A stretch of 64,000 nt of DNA from Telopea speciosissima (Eukaryota > Streptophyta > Magnoliopsida > Proteales > Proteaceae), in NCBI RefSeq assembly GCF_018873765.1, contig NC_057922.1, positions 16,691,563-16,755,562 of the forward strand, in the 5' to 3' direction. A model generated the notes under the pieces. The model worked only from the letters and a program-made list of their open reading frames with translations. It made no database searches and was not told the origin of the DNA. A program made the translations under genes and the position numbers. Below, piece by piece: positions 23,532 to 37,700 of this stretch. Within the stretch, counting starts at the first letter, position 1, and every line of letters begins with the position of its first letter.

Positions 23532-26500
23532 TCATTTCTTGATGAACTGTAAGTTGTTCTCATTAGAGTAGCGCTCCATGAATCTCATGAACCTATCCCA
23601 CTCGCGAGGACTCCGCATTACATATCTTGCTTCTATTCTTGCAGGTTTTCCATTCACAAACTTCGCATTGACATCAACTGACTGAAGAACTCCTTCCTCA
23701 TCAATCATGTAAAAGCCTGTAATGTCACCAAGTTCCTTCGATGAGTCAAATACAGAGGGTTGTTCAAAACTGAATATCGCCATACCATTTGTACCATCTC
23801 TTGATTTGGTTAGCCTTACATCCGGTATTGTCTGCTCATCAGTTCCTTGGATGAACTGAATCGTTGGCTTGACCATCATTGTTATCGGTCTAGGTGTATG
23901 ACAGTTTCCTATTAACGAGGCCCACCGTGGACGAGATAGTTCCAAGGATTTTCCATTGAACGAGGAACATACACTCCGACATACTACTGAAGTTAAAGAT
24001 ATCAAGCCTGCACATAAAGCTTGAAACATCAAGAACTTCAACTTACATGTACATATGCGATGGAAATATGACCTACTACAGATTCCTTTTCCCCAAACTT
24101 TTTTGATGTAATTTGTCAAGGATGATACAAAAAACATATGCAGTTTAGTTTCATAACCTCTCTGAAAACCATGTTGCTAATGTTAAAAGGTCATACACAA
24201 ATGACCAACACAAGTATGACTGATACCCAAAAATAAAAAGTGAAAACCATCACAGATAAATATAGAAATCGACATATAAAAATAAAATATAAATGTGCAG
24301 GAAATGCATATATTGTTGCTTGAACATTTATCAGAAAGAAAAATATATTATTGCTTGGAGTTTTATGAGAGGCTAAATATAAATGCATGCACAATCTCAA
24401 CAAATTTCTAAAGGGGGAGAAAAAAAACACAGAAAAGAGAAAGAGAGAGAGAGTAACTTAGAAGAAAAAAAAATCACCTTTTAATGTACAAGGCATAGGA
24501 CTTGAACTGATAAAAAAAATACAAAAATGTTGACCATAACATATTGAGTAACAGTAATAATTAAGAATTCATTCCATATAGCTCCCTAACAAAGTCATTT
24601 CATGGTTGGATAAACTTCACTTCCAAAAATGAATGTAGTTCCACAAAAAGAAGCTTACAGAAAACTCACTAACCTTTCATATATTTGAGGTCCATTAATG
24701 TATGCACCATATTCCTCCCACATCTCAAAACGAGATAGGGAAGCTATCCAGTAAAAAAAAAAAAAAAGGGACAGGGAAATGTTATAAAATATAATTATTT
24801 CCAGAGAGAATTCATCATCAAGTTCCAGCAACAAACATCTTCAATTGCAAATATAATTAAAGAAGAGAAAAGAAAGTGTAGAAGCAGAAATTCATTTGAA
24901 GATATTCATGCTAAAGTTTTTTTAGATTGATTGACAGATCTTTGTGGTGCTTCCAGTTCAAAAATAAATAAGTAAATAAAGGGAAGGGGAAAAAAAAAAA
25001 AACTATATGTTCCCCCTCATCTTTTTAGTACCCCAAATTCATAATACAATTTGAGTCATTAATGGATGTAAAGGAAGAGGGCCAAAAAAAATTTTGTGGG
25101 AAAATCTCCACTTTTTTCCCCTGCTGCTATTGAGATGTAACTTAAAATAGATCAACTAGAGTGTTTATTTCATGATTAAACTGCTAGCATCAGGACTTCT
25201 AAAACTTGGACTAATTGCCAAAAGGACAAACCAACAGGAAAAGGAGCTAAGAACCATTGTCAGCAATTTCATTACCTTGTGTATAAATACTAAAAACAAT
25301 TTCATTCCTGTAAAGCCACCAGATACCCTGATTTCAAGAATTTTCAAGTACAACGAACATCCTAGTTCTTCAACATGGAAATTAAAACCATTGGCAACCC
25401 GCTCCTGATCAAACATTCCTCTTAGTAATTTAATATATCCACCAATGCATATACGACAAAATCATAAGGAACTAATAAATAATTCTTGGTACCAACCATT
25501 CAAATCACATGTAGAACTCAATTGCCAGGAAATGATATAGTAAAGATACCAGACACACACACACAAACACACACAGAGGACCTCTACAAGGAAATGGTAC
25601 TAGTAGTGGGACTTCTACTTATAAATAATTTCAGGTACAATTTGAATGCAATATTACATGGTAGTCACTGGTAAACGTCAGTGTGCTTTAGGTGGTACGC
25701 AAATGGTAATTCATCGAAAATTATTGGTTACATTAGATATAGAGGATTATACCAAATTTAAATGGAAAGGAATAGAACTATTATGTTGGAATCTCAACTT
25801 CAATGGTCTTGAACAGCTGCGCAACAGCAATTTATTTGAAAAATATTTTAAAATTAAAATTAAAACTCTAAAAGCCTTGGTTTCTAGTTTTGTATGCCGC
25901 AGAGGAATCAGGTACAAATTGGTGCAATTGGGACCACAGTATGAAGGTCAAGGATGGTACCGTTACAACCACCCCCTTTTTTTTTTTTTTTGTGGGGGGG
26001 AGGGGAGTTGGGTGGGAATTGAATTAGATTTCATATGATGATCGTAACCCAGAAAATCTCATAATTAATCAAGCAATACTCCTCTATCCTACCTTTCAAC
26101 TGAAACAAAAAAAAGTTATCATCTAAACCAGTAAAACAACAAAACATATATCAAATATAGAAACATAAAGAATGTGAAAGCCCATTTCATAAACGCAATA
26201 TTCCTGAAAGCCAAAAAATCTATTATGTAAGATAAACAACACTCCCTCACCCCCAAAAAAAAAGCCTTAAATTTTCAGTTTTTTTCACAGTATCATCAAA
26301 ATAAAGGGGAGCGGGTAGAGGGAATAGAAAACCACTTTCCGTCAAGCATTGTACCATCTACCTAACATACTGATTCTTGGTGAAACTCAGTAAAGTACAC
26401 AAAACCTGTCCATATAAAGCATCAGAATAACTTAAATGGGACTATTTCTTAACTTTTGCTGTTAGCCTAAAGTGAAATTATTAGCAAACATTAAAAACAA

Positions 26501-26629
26501 AGTCCTTCGCTAAAGATGAATTATATTTTGTCTGGAATGCAAAGAAGAGAAATGACCTGAAGGAAAGCGTCGTTGCTGTGAACAATGAGAAACTGAAGAG
26601 GATAATGCAAGGGACTGAAGCGTCGCCAT
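23532..26629 (-). CDS. PSB28: Photosystem II assembly factor PSB28, chloroplastic (two exons)
   Basis: Minus-strand exons 26629-26557 and 24007-23532 join in phase 1 and give 182 residues, close to known plant Psb28 precursors. Exon 1 encodes the start of a transit peptide (MATLQSLALSSSVSHC), ending at a donor in TTCAG|GTCATT. Exon 2 starts after TGTGCAG; a second acceptor 21 bp further in (AACTTCAG, exon from 23986) would give 175 residues in the same frame. The mature domain carries the diagnostic QFIQGTDEQTIPDVRLTKS, EEGVLQSVDVNAKFVNGKP and PREWDRFMRFMERYS. Psb28 is a small stromal-side factor that binds PSII assembly intermediates (CP47/RC47) and influences PSII biogenesis. The 2.55-kb intron holds no other gene. 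Two upstream ATGs (26720, 26709) are out of frame with this start. The family call is secure; the acceptor choice is not. Confidence 0.93.
24008..26556 (-). other. PSB28 intron
   Basis: AT-rich; contains a (CA)n at 25552-25575 and poly(T)/poly(G) at 25976-26000. Open frames inside it show no domain, and I recognise no mobile element. Confidence 0.5.
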
Positions 26630-26794
26630 TGGAGATACAGATGTGGAAGAACTGCAACGCATTTCCAGTTGGAGATTCGATTGGTGAAGTGTGTAACTTG
26701 GACAGCCATTCGTTGCTCATTTCTTCTAACTACTTTTTAAGGGGTTAGAGTGGAGAGGAGAGAGACAGAGAGCCCACAATCCAGAGCCCCTTCT

Positions 26795-27140
26795 TTGCCA
26801 AATATTTCACTATTAACCACATGGCATTACATTGGTTAGTCTATGTGATAAAAGGACCGGGTAAGCATGTCAATGGTAAAATTGCAGGTTAAAATGAGTA
26901 GAGGAAGTAGTTAAAATTACAAAAGATGTTATTTTGTATTTTATATTTATTTCCATCTGATGGTATTTTTATAATTTTATTAAAACTTGAATTAGAGTTT
27001 GAGAAACTTTCTTTACTTTGGACTTAAATTTGACCACTAAGATGTATATGTGGTCGTCATCTATCATATGGACTAACCCATGTATTAACAAGTGCCAAAT
27101 AGTGAAACATTATACTTCATTAGGTATAATGACGCTTAGA
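26795..27140. mobile_element. MITE, TTTCACTATTTG family, copy 2, upstream of PSB28
   Basis: Matches 4227-4595 in order: tttcactattaaccacatgg near the left end, gatgttattttgtatttta in the middle, and aaatagtgaaacattatact with cattaggtataatgacgc at the right. It starts about 165 bp upstream of the PSB28 ATG and so probably sits within or next to its promoter. Confidence 0.5.
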
Positions 27141-28725
27141 AGGATCCTTTTTATTCCAGGCTCTACTTGTTTCTAGAAAAAAGAAAAACACCTATAAAAA
27201 TATAGGGAAAAGAAAACTACCTAGTCACCTGGCTCTTGCCCAGACATAGGAACGTGCAAAGTACCACCCTCCTCCCCCCCCCCCCCCAATGAAATAAAAA
27301 ATCACATCCATATTGGTGCCCTTGTAAGCACTCTCATTAGCCCCCACGTTGGTGTAGGTGCTACACTGACCAGACAATGATCTCTTGCCTAAAAATCAAT
27401 TTATAATTATTAAATTAATTTTATTTTCATTTACTTTAATTTGTTGTCAATTATAATTTATCTTATATAAAATTTTTTGGACATAATTGATTGAGAAACA
27501 CAATTTAACCTTAGATTGACTAATGGCCATTTGCCTAAAATACCATAATTTATTTTTGGAAAATGAAGTCTAGAATATTAAATTGGAGTTATTTACTAAA
27601 AAATTTGTATTGAGGGGCAAAACTTTTTAAAACATCCCACTTTAATAAGCTTATCAAAATGGTCGAATATATCTGTAACGTGGTGGTTCAATTTTGGAAA
27701 TAGGTAGACCGTACGGCAAAATTTCAGCCTTAGAGAGTTTTTCAAGTGGTTAAATAGAGCTTTAAAAATTCAAAATTGTAGAAAAAGGGCCAGCAATGAA
27801 TCAAAATACCACCAACATGCAAAGACATTTGTTAGATACATGACAATAGATAGGAGAATACTTAATTGAATGTCCTCGAAAAATAACAAGTGGCTAATCC
27901 AAATCATGTACTATCTATCCAAAAGATGCGCTATTTTGAAAAGTTCATCAAAATCTGCCATTAGAATGATCTTTTGCATTAAAATGAGAAAGGTTTTCTA
28001 GTTTGATCAACTAGGACACTTAAATAATCTATGAAAAAATGTTTCTTATGGGGGCACCACATCCAGACACAGACCGGAGCTAAATGACTGCCCCGCCCCC
28101 ATGAAAGACAAAAAAAAATGACCGCCAATCTAATGCTTCCACACACACTCCTATTGACCCCTTGCTCACATGATAAGTTTTTGCCAAACTGAATTTGCCA
28201 AGTGGCACAATAAAGTATTTAAAAGTTCCATATTATAAAGAGAATGTATGGACTATGAACTACAAAGATAATGTATGAATACATAAGGGACAGGTGTATG
28301 ATTGAATTCAAAACTGAAATTTGTGACATGGCTAATCTAAACAATTCCCTCTATATCCAGCTGTTAGAATTGCTGCAACATCCTTCCACATGGCACAACT
28401 AAGCAAGCAAACAAAGGAATTTATAAGGTCTGTGCAAATGAGCCAACCTTTACAGAAATTGCTTGAACCAGCAAGTCTGGGAAAAACTTGTAACATGCGC
28501 ATCTATTTTGTGCCATGTGGAAAGGTAGTCTGATAATTCCACCCATTTTGATGTTACCAGATCTTTCTCCCTCATACAAGTAACAACTTTGATGTCTTTT
28601 TTCTTGGAAATCCTATTTTTTTCTGGACTCCTAAATATTTTTCCCAAAAAAGTAGGGGGGGAAAAAATAGACAAATCAAAATGTGGTTCCTTTTTTCTTT
28701 TTCTGCAAGGCTACAATATATGGTT
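27141..28725. other. Intergenic; one MITE and a MITE scrap
   Basis: About 27222-27400 shares words with the insert at 51716-51850 (aatgaaataaaaa, gcactctcattagcccc, agacaatgatctctt) and is probably the same MITE family. 28046-28110 holds a partial inverted-repeat scrap with aaatgactgccccgccccc. The rest is AT-rich and shows no gene. Confidence 0.45.
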
Positions 28726-31700
28726 CTAAGACCCCAAAATGAAGGCATGTATTTCGGCCCAACTAGAGACCGTATAAAGAATGCCAGACAGCCCCTTCCA
28801 ATTACAAGAGCTGCCATCGAATTCCTTCTGTTTCTTCACCAAACCAGAAAACAATGGAATAAATGAAACACCAAACTCACTCCCAACTCTCCTCAGACTT
28901 GAGCTTGATCCTACAACGATGCCTACATCCGCTTCCAGCAGGCACAGTAAGTCACCCACCGAGTCTCCAATGTATATAGACAACAAGTTCTTGCCATCAT
29001 TACCACGATTGTTTAGAATCTCCTTAAAAGCTTTAACCTTGTCCAAGGGCGACTGTACCGTCATAATAATCTCACCCGTAGAGATGGATTCTTCATAAGA
29101 AAACTGATTTGCATGTACATTCAAAACATTTAGCCCCCCTGCTCAATAGAAACAGGTGTAGAACTTTAAATGTCTTCTCCAGCAATAATTATAGCACATA
29201 AGAAAGAAAAGAAAAAAAAGCAGTTTCAGAGACTTATCATGGGGTATTGAACAAGAGGAATCCCGGCCAGTCATGTACAACATTCAATTTAAGGAAACCA
29301 AGCACAAAAACAAGATTTGACGATTTCCAATATCATATTATTTCTCCAAAATTTATTGTGAAAGAACATGCAATTTGGACCACTTATTGCATTCACCACA
29401 AGATAATAAATGTCAAACAAAATACTGTGCAAACATAGCCTCGCCTCTTGTCTTCCATTTTTCCCCCCAAATTGACCTTATGATTTTTTGACATAATATT
29501 TGCTTGCAGAAATAACATAAAGTATAATGCTTGTATAATTAATGCTAGTCAAAACTAGCCAATGTCAATTAACTATTAAGATCCAAATTACTGAATTCAG
29601 ACACATAAACATGATCATGAGTTCGGGGCGGGGGGGGGGGGGAGAGGAGGGAGGGGATCCTGGCAGCATTAAAAAACCAGATTTATAGTGACAAAACTTG
29701 AGGCAGCCACAGTATTATCATCAGCTATCTGACAGTCAACCAAAAATAGTCGACAGAAATTCAGAACTTAGTCAGTTACGATTTTCACCAAATTGATATG
29801 ACAGATAAAACACAATCATTCGACTTCTAGAGACAATACACACACATTCATAAGATGCTTGCTAGCTTGCTTTGGAAATGCACACTTGTGCAGTTAATGC
29901 ATATTAGAAGCAAAGATTTTTAGCCAGAGAGAAAGAGAGAGTAATTTCACGGTACACAAGTCTAAGAACGAGGGCGGGCCTTGGTGCAACGGTAAAGGTT
30001 GCTCCATTGTGACCAAGTGGTCACGGGTTCGAGTCTGGAGTCAGCTTCTCTGCGAAAGCAGGGGCAAGGCTGCGTACATTGTGACACTCCCCAGACACTG
30101 CAGTAGCGGGAGCCTCATGCACTGGGTACGCCCTTTTACAAGTCTAAGAAGATGCAGCAATCAGGAATCAAGAAAACAAGAAACAAGTCTCACATAAATT
30201 CAATACCCAAAGAGGAAACAGTATCTTCTGGGGACAGATTGAAGTTTGAAGCTGTTGAAGCAACTGAAGTTCACAGAGTAATCTGTAAATTTGGTTGTAG
30301 AATCTACAAACATCCCCTAGTAAATCCATCATATCTCCAGTCACATCCATTTAATTCAGCTAAACTTTGACTTGTAAGAAGGCTAAGCTGTTGTGAGGTG
30401 GACTGATCAGGATTCAATGGAGGAATTCCAGTCAACATACCAGTTAACAAGCAAATTGCAAAGGGCCGATCAATTGATCTCCAATTTGATCAACCATGTT
30501 GCTCCATCATATAAGCAATTTACAAATGTTAAATTAATTATTAATATAGAAAATAAAAACAGAAAAAAAAAAAACACAACAGAGATGACACCCAAAACAG
30601 AAGATACATCAAATGCAGTAGAACTCATTCTCTCATCTGGCAATGGAATAGAATTCCTGGAGCTCCACGTCAACAGTGCCTTGCCTAGCCAACAGATCTG
30701 CCACATCATTAGCTGAACTAGCATGTGCAAACCTCAAGGGAACCTGATGATAGGGCTCATCAATGCAATGGTAGTTGCCAGATTTCCTTCCACCAATAAG
30801 TAGTTATGTTGAATGTCTGGTTAAATCATCCATGATAGGCGCAAACAAATAAGGGCTTAAAGTTGATCCTTGATGTAAATCTTATAGTAATTGGGAATTC
30901 ACTACCTTGACCCCCCACAGTTCATACACTAGTCACCACACCATCATACATATCTGTAATTATGTCCGCATATTTAGTTGAAACACTTCTCTTCTCTAGT
31001 ACTTGCCAGATTAACTCTCTAGGGACTCTGCATAAGCTTTTTCAAGGTCAATAAATACCATATGGAGACCCTTCTTACAATCTCTAAATCTTTCCATGAG
31101 TCTCCTAAGTAATAGGTCAATTCTATAAGCCCAAATATTAGGGATTTAAGTCCTATACATTTAGTAGTTAGTTTTTTTTTTTTTCAAATGTTCGAGAATA
31201 ACTTCAATTTTGAATAGAGACTAAAATTGTAAGGGATCCCTCCTACCATACTCAGGGCGCGCTTTCCTGCTTTTGGGAGGCCTAGTTCATATCCTTCTTC
31301 GTCATTCAATCAATGTCAGATCTGTGTTTAGTCTCCAATCCTGTTCATACTAGTTAACTGTTTCTATTTTGCTTTGCGGTTATCTTACTTTTCTCAGTCT
31401 TCTCTCAATTTTCAGATCAGGACATAGTGCTGATGTTCCCTTCTCCTTTCTTCCATCGATCACAAGTTTTGATGGCAGTTCACTGCCTTCTCTTATATAC
31501 TGTTACAGCACTACTTCCCCACTACTATTTATTTTTTGTTAGCTTCTAAATTCTGGTTTACTTGCTAATTCTGTTCAACCTTACCTCTATTACAGTTATA
31601 CGTTTCTATTTCAATTCCCATTTACCATCTTCTATTAGTTACTAAATCTGGACTTGCTATTTTCTATCCAGCTAGTTTCTAATTCTTTTCAATGTTCCTA

Positions 31701-34700
31701 TTTTGAGTCTTACTTGCAAATTCCTTGGATTCTACTTTCTATTTCTGTTAGATACCAAATCTGGTTTCTATTTTAGCTACCTGCTATTTTGTGACTTAAT
31801 AATATTTCAAATCTGGTCATTGGATTAACTCCAAACCTTGGAATACCAATCTAAACTCCCTCTAGGACATTGGAATTTGGATCAGATCTGAGTCAACTTA
31901 GTCATATTGCTGGATTTATTCCCAGTTGATTATTAGCTAGATCTGCGGTTCTCGATCATGTGTTGGTTTCTAATCCCTAGCTGTTAGGTGATTGGTTACC
32001 CATCAATCACCATAACGCTACATCTGTGCATCAAAGGAAAGGTAAAATAAGGAATAATATATACAAAACTGTCCAAGTGTGCTATTTTAAAGTTCATTAT
32101 ATCACAATTACTAGCACCCACCTGAGACGTGTTGAGAACATATAAAGTAGTAATTTAACTGACCGCATTTCAACGAAGACGTCTAACAATGATAAACGAT
32201 GTGTTGGGTCTAAATATAACAGGGAACTAATGAGGAAGCCTCAAAGAGCGCTCTGACATGATCCTTGGTTTCAAATGCACATCGCAGACACATTCTAAGA
32301 TATGAGATTAGCAAACCTCTTCTGAGCCTCTTCCGATGAATTCAGTCATGGGCAGGGGCAGGCTTCTGGGCAAGGTCAGCGGCAGGGGGGAAGTTGAGAT
32401 TGACAGGAGGGAAGTTGGAGGAGTGGTCTCGAACTTGAAGGGCGGACACTGCTTCCACTGTCTTAAGCAATGAAAATGCCAAAAAGTATTTAGGATTTAA
32501 AATCCAAATATTAGAAGACCCTTCCAAGTTGATAATTTGATACTCATCATGCTTTTTTCTCTTTCTTTTTTTTTTTTTTTTGGGGGGAGGTTGTCATGCA
32601 TAATTGGAGGATCACTGCACCAAATCACTTCTGTACTTGAAAGAAAAACAAAATGCAGTATCATCAACACTCCACATGTGAAACTCATTTTGTTCACTCC
32701 AAACATCTTATGCCCTAGATCTGATGATTTCAAAAAATATAAAAAAGATAGCAGGATCATCAGTATCCGGTAGTCCCTATCTGAACCCCAGTAAACTTCT
32801 CATCATCAAAAGATGACAGCAAATGCATCTATTAAGAAAGAAGCCTCCATGTAAGAATACAAGCAATGGTCCCTGTAAGAATACAAGCAATAGCATAGGT
32901 GGAGTGTAAAGCAGTGGTGATTATTCTAAAATGCATGCACGGTCATCTACAACCTTAGCGAGAATCTATCGATTGTATATATTACAGCATTTGCTTATAT
33001 TCAGTAATACCGTGTTCTTTTTGGGGCATGACACCCCCAGTTTACATTCAAAAGAAACTTTTTTATTTCCCCCGATGATTTTTCTCCAGCAGAGAATATA
33101 GCTCTTCCCAGTAACCAACTGGACCTCCCTTAACCCAAATTCAATCATCAAATCGACAGCAACTCTTCATCGAAACCATCATGGAAAGAGTGGAGAAATG
33201 AATCTGCAGATCCATCTAAAACTCCCAAAAAACTATCGACTGGAACATAGCAATAATCAATCAGACAGTTGCAACAGTGGACATCTATCATTACCCAAAT
33301 GAACCCACTGACCACAGTTCCCATAGTTTACTGATCAATCAACTTGATACCTTTCCCAGGAACATGTACTTCGCTGGAAATAAAGAGAGTAGAACACAAG
33401 ACAAAACAAAACCAGGCCAATATAGGAACTTTCAAAATGTGACTTGATCAAACTATGAGATATTAGCTCAAATTAGCATAAATAACAGCAATTAACTTTG
33501 AAAAAATAATGCATCTTGGTCCACTTAACGATTTAGTCGTACTTTTTATCAATTCAAAACCTTAAAAAAATGGCTGGTCTAATTAAATAGTGTTACAAGA
33601 AATTTATGGAATCCAAATTTTTGCAAGATGTATGAAGAAGAAACTAACATTATATTAAAATGCAACACCTTGAACTCCGGTAGTTGATCCAAAATCATAG
33701 TTGTCACAGCATCTAGGCGACCCAACGCGTTGGAGGGGGCCTGGAGCAACGTGATGGCTTGACAACTAAGTCCAAAACATAGGCTAAGAATGGTAGAAGT
33801 GTGGGACAGCGGAAATGAATCAAGTAGCCAGTTTAAGCCTTTAATAAGTTTTGTTGAGTTGACCTTGAAATCAACTACCAGCATAAAAGAAACAGAGAAG
33901 TCCAACAATACAGAACTATGAAAGACCAGAATTTGAGGAAACTGCACTGGTAACCAGGAGTGGTAGTAAAGGCGTGAAAAACATTAGCGGAAAAAAAATT
34001 AGGATCCCAACCAAGTAGTAAAGAAAATACCTGATGAAAACGCTGATCTAATGAGATCATCACACCAACAATAAGAAAGTATATGGATATCAGCTTTCAG
34101 CTCTTCATTCTGTACAATTGTCTGGAAGAAACCAGTACAGCCATCTTGGAGTATGAGACGCTCACCAGCCTTTTTTATGTCCTCTAGATTTAAACCCTTC
34201 AGTACCCCTGACTCAATCACTCTTGCATTTGCCCGTTTCTCAAAGTCTGAGAGAGTCTCAAGTGCTTTGGATAGCTCTTCATAGTTGAAGTCTTGCACTG
34301 AAAAAAAAAAAAAAAAAAGAAGATGGTGGAAACATTAATAAAGGTATCCATGAATAGTAAATCATCACAGTTGAGACCATTTCAGAAATACAATGCTTTG
34401 AATGAAAAATGAAAATACAGAAACCAAGAAAAGCACCAACTTTGCATACCTTTCTCTGGGGGCATAGCGCTCTCTATGCATTGTTCATACTCTTCTGTAT
34501 ACTGTCCTGAAAGAACACCCCATGTGTTCCTCAGATCAGCAGATGACATCCGGGGAAGAGGATTTTCCATTCCACTCTGATCAGCTTTTGGTACAGTTAA
34601 TATTGCAATCTCCGCTAAAATGGCCGAGGAATCAACTATAGTGCACGTCAAATCAAAATCAGAAAATAGAACAAGATGATACTCCGCAGGGTCAAGCATT

Positions 34701-37700
34701 CTAGTGAAAGGAACTATAGTTCGTTGAACAATTGGTTGGGCAGTAAAAAATTCTATCTCAAGTTTCATAGCCTGATGATAAAGCTTTTCCATGACTTCAA
34801 GTTCCTCGCCTGTCAAAGAGACACTTAGCTTATCAAGCAACTCCTCAGTCTGCTGAGCTGATGTCTGTGCACATTCAGGAGGGAGGAAAAATTTGGATGA
34901 GCAGCTTGAGTAGAAAGTGCAGTATTACGCAATTAAAGTTAATGGCACTAACCGATCAAAAAATAATTAATGGCAGTATCAGAGACACAGAGAGTCTATT
35001 GGTTTAAAGACCCACCGAAAGAAAAAAGGGAGGGTGGGTGGAATAAAAATTATAATGTATTACTAACGAAACAAACCTCAAAACTTTCAGAGGCATAGTT
35101 GTCAATCCATTTCTTGTAGAGGTGACTGCCTTCCTCGGGATCCAGAAGTGCCCGTAGCTCTTTGCCTAGGAAGGCATAAAGTCTCATGCAAGGTGTCATA
35201 GCACTCAGCGTATAAGCAGCAACTTTCGTCTTCTCAAAGGGAGTAGCAATTTTACCATGACCTTTTCCTCCTTCAACTTTTCCTGATGCCGTTGCCAACA
35301 AGAAATCTGTGTATTTTAGTGTTGCCAAGGTGGCACTTATCTCATTTGCAGGATCAAAGCCCCATTCCTGCATAGTAGTTCCCTTAGAATTTGCATAGAA
35401 GACCTAAATGGATCAAAAAAATGACGGCCGGGGGAGATAAATACGCATGCAATTGAATTTTTTCCCCTTTTTTATTTTATTTGATAAGTAAACCTAGTAG
35501 ATATTAACTCAAAATAATGCACATAAGAGATTTAAGTTCAATTGTAAATTCTTCTTATAGATAATGAACAAAAAAAATACTGAAAACAGAGAACCACAGA
35601 AAAGAGGGAAAATGCAGCCAAGATTTAAGCAACGCTCAATCATGATATAAGTTTGACATCGAGATGCTTCCTTTGGCAAGGAAGTGCATCATCTCACCAG
35701 CCAACTTTACAATAAGGAGAAAGAGATGTTAAGACATGAGGCCGGTCCCAGATCTGAGGACAGTATGTCTTCACTTTGTCCTAAGTCCAATAAAATAGCC
35801 CCTTATAATCAAGTATGTGGACATTCTACTAATGGACAGCAAGGTTTCGGTACTTAAAACTCATAGTCATCTCTTTAGACTAGAACACTCAAATTGTACT
35901 CCACACTATCACTAAAACACCACATATGCAATCAAGCATCCAATCATTTTTATTTTCTTAAAGATTCAAACGTACTGATCTATGTTCTATGCCAGCATCA
36001 CTGACTGGTGGGACATGCATAGTTGCACTGTATTCCATGTACAGGCATTATGATGCAATTGATTGTTGGGGTCCAAGATAACTCTCCACTGTAAGCATTA
36101 GTCATTTTAAGTATGAGAAGTAGTATTAAGTAGCAATTTAATGGGCGGACCTCGGTGCAACGGTAAGGTTGCTCCATTGCGACCTAGTGGTTATTCAAAA
36201 TCTACAATAGCATGCCTTCTAAAATCTCCAGAAATCCCCCAGGTTCTCTCAATAAATTCAAAAGAAATGGGATGTTCTTCAAATACAGCACCAAATAAGA
36301 CAGGTGGAAGTAAAAACCTCTAGAATGAAAAGTAACTCTGGACCTCTGATGTAATAGGGATGCACATAGCCCAATTATGATCTGAGAATTTTTTTTCTCC
36401 TTTCAACAAAGCTCTATCACCTGTATGAAGTGCCAACAAACCAAGACTCCACCACATTAGAGGAAGTGTTCACATAGTTTTTGCTTCAATATAACAAAGC
36501 TAAGTTAACCTTCCCAATTCATCAACCCATGGATCTTAACTTTATACCAAAAGATTGAATCTGCTAACCTGTACCATATAGCAATTCTGCTGATACAGAT
36601 AATTACATTCGATTGGAAAATATATAAAAGAGATTCCAATCTGTCCAATAACTTACATAACTTTCTCTCACCCACAATAAATTTTTTTCTTAAACATTCA
36701 AACGTAACGATCTCTTAGTGTATTACATATAAGATGTTCCACGCCAGCATCACTGAATGGTGATGGGACATGTATAGTTGCACTGTATTCCATGTACATG
36801 CATTATGATGCAATTGATTGTTGTGATCCAAGATAACTCTCTACTGTAAGCATTAGCCTTTTTAAGTATGAGAAGTAGATTATTAGGTAGCAATTTAATG
36901 GGCAGACCTCGGTGCAACAGTAAGGTTGCTCCATTGTGACATAGTGGTCACGGGTTCAAGTCGGGAAACAGCCTCTCTGCGGAGCGGGGGTAAGACTGCG
37001 TACCTTGTGACCCTCCCCAGACCCTGCAGTGGCGGGAGCCTCGTGCACTGGGTGTGTGCCTTTTTTTTTTAATGGGCTAAATTACTCTTAAATATCTCAT
37101 TATCAGTAGCAGGAAATTGATTTTAGGGATTTCCTAAGTAAAGTAGATAATAATTCTTCAGTTCCACCAAAAAAATCTGAGACTCTTTCTACTGAAGCAA
37201 CCTATTATGTGAAAGGACCGTTGTATTTTTTCAAATTATACAGAAAAATTAGTAATTTCTTTGATCACAATCTCTCATACATCACTTAATCATTTTAAGA
37301 TCTTAAAGCTTAATGCATATACCCCAGAACTTTTTCAGTGATACTGTTTTTTCGTTAGGGTTACTTCTATATTGGCATAAGAAATACAGCTTCTATAACA
37401 TGCAACATCCACACACGCACACATGCTTGTGCACACGAACACACATGCTCGCACACGCAAGGAAATAACATTACTTCATGATGTGATCATAGTTTTTTGA
37501 TGTATTCAACTAGGTAATGAATATGTCTCTGTAAGTTTTGTTGGACAGTGAAATCAAAGTGATATATGTTTGAATTGGACCTCTATATCACAGGAATTCA
37601 AAGATGTAACTTATGTCAACACACATTTGGAGAGCTATTTTTTCCTTAATAGTTTATTTTGATATATATCTACTTGGCAAATCAAGTTTATTTAATTAAA

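Noticed and set aside
24008-24137. Upstream extension of PSB28 exon 2 as the true N-terminus
   Set aside because: It is intron sequence open by chance; the TGTGCAG acceptor and the exon 1 match explain the gene better.
26521-26709. Minus-strand reading MAVQVTHFTNRIS as the PSB28 start
   Set aside because: Its phase at the donor does not fit exon 2, whereas the ATG at 26629 fits the phase, gives a Psb28-like start (MATLQSLA) and the expected length.
30393-30730. Open frames in TH2 intron 5 as a separate gene
   Set aside because: The plus-strand frame has no recognisable domain, and the minus-strand frame overlaps a probable LINE remnant.
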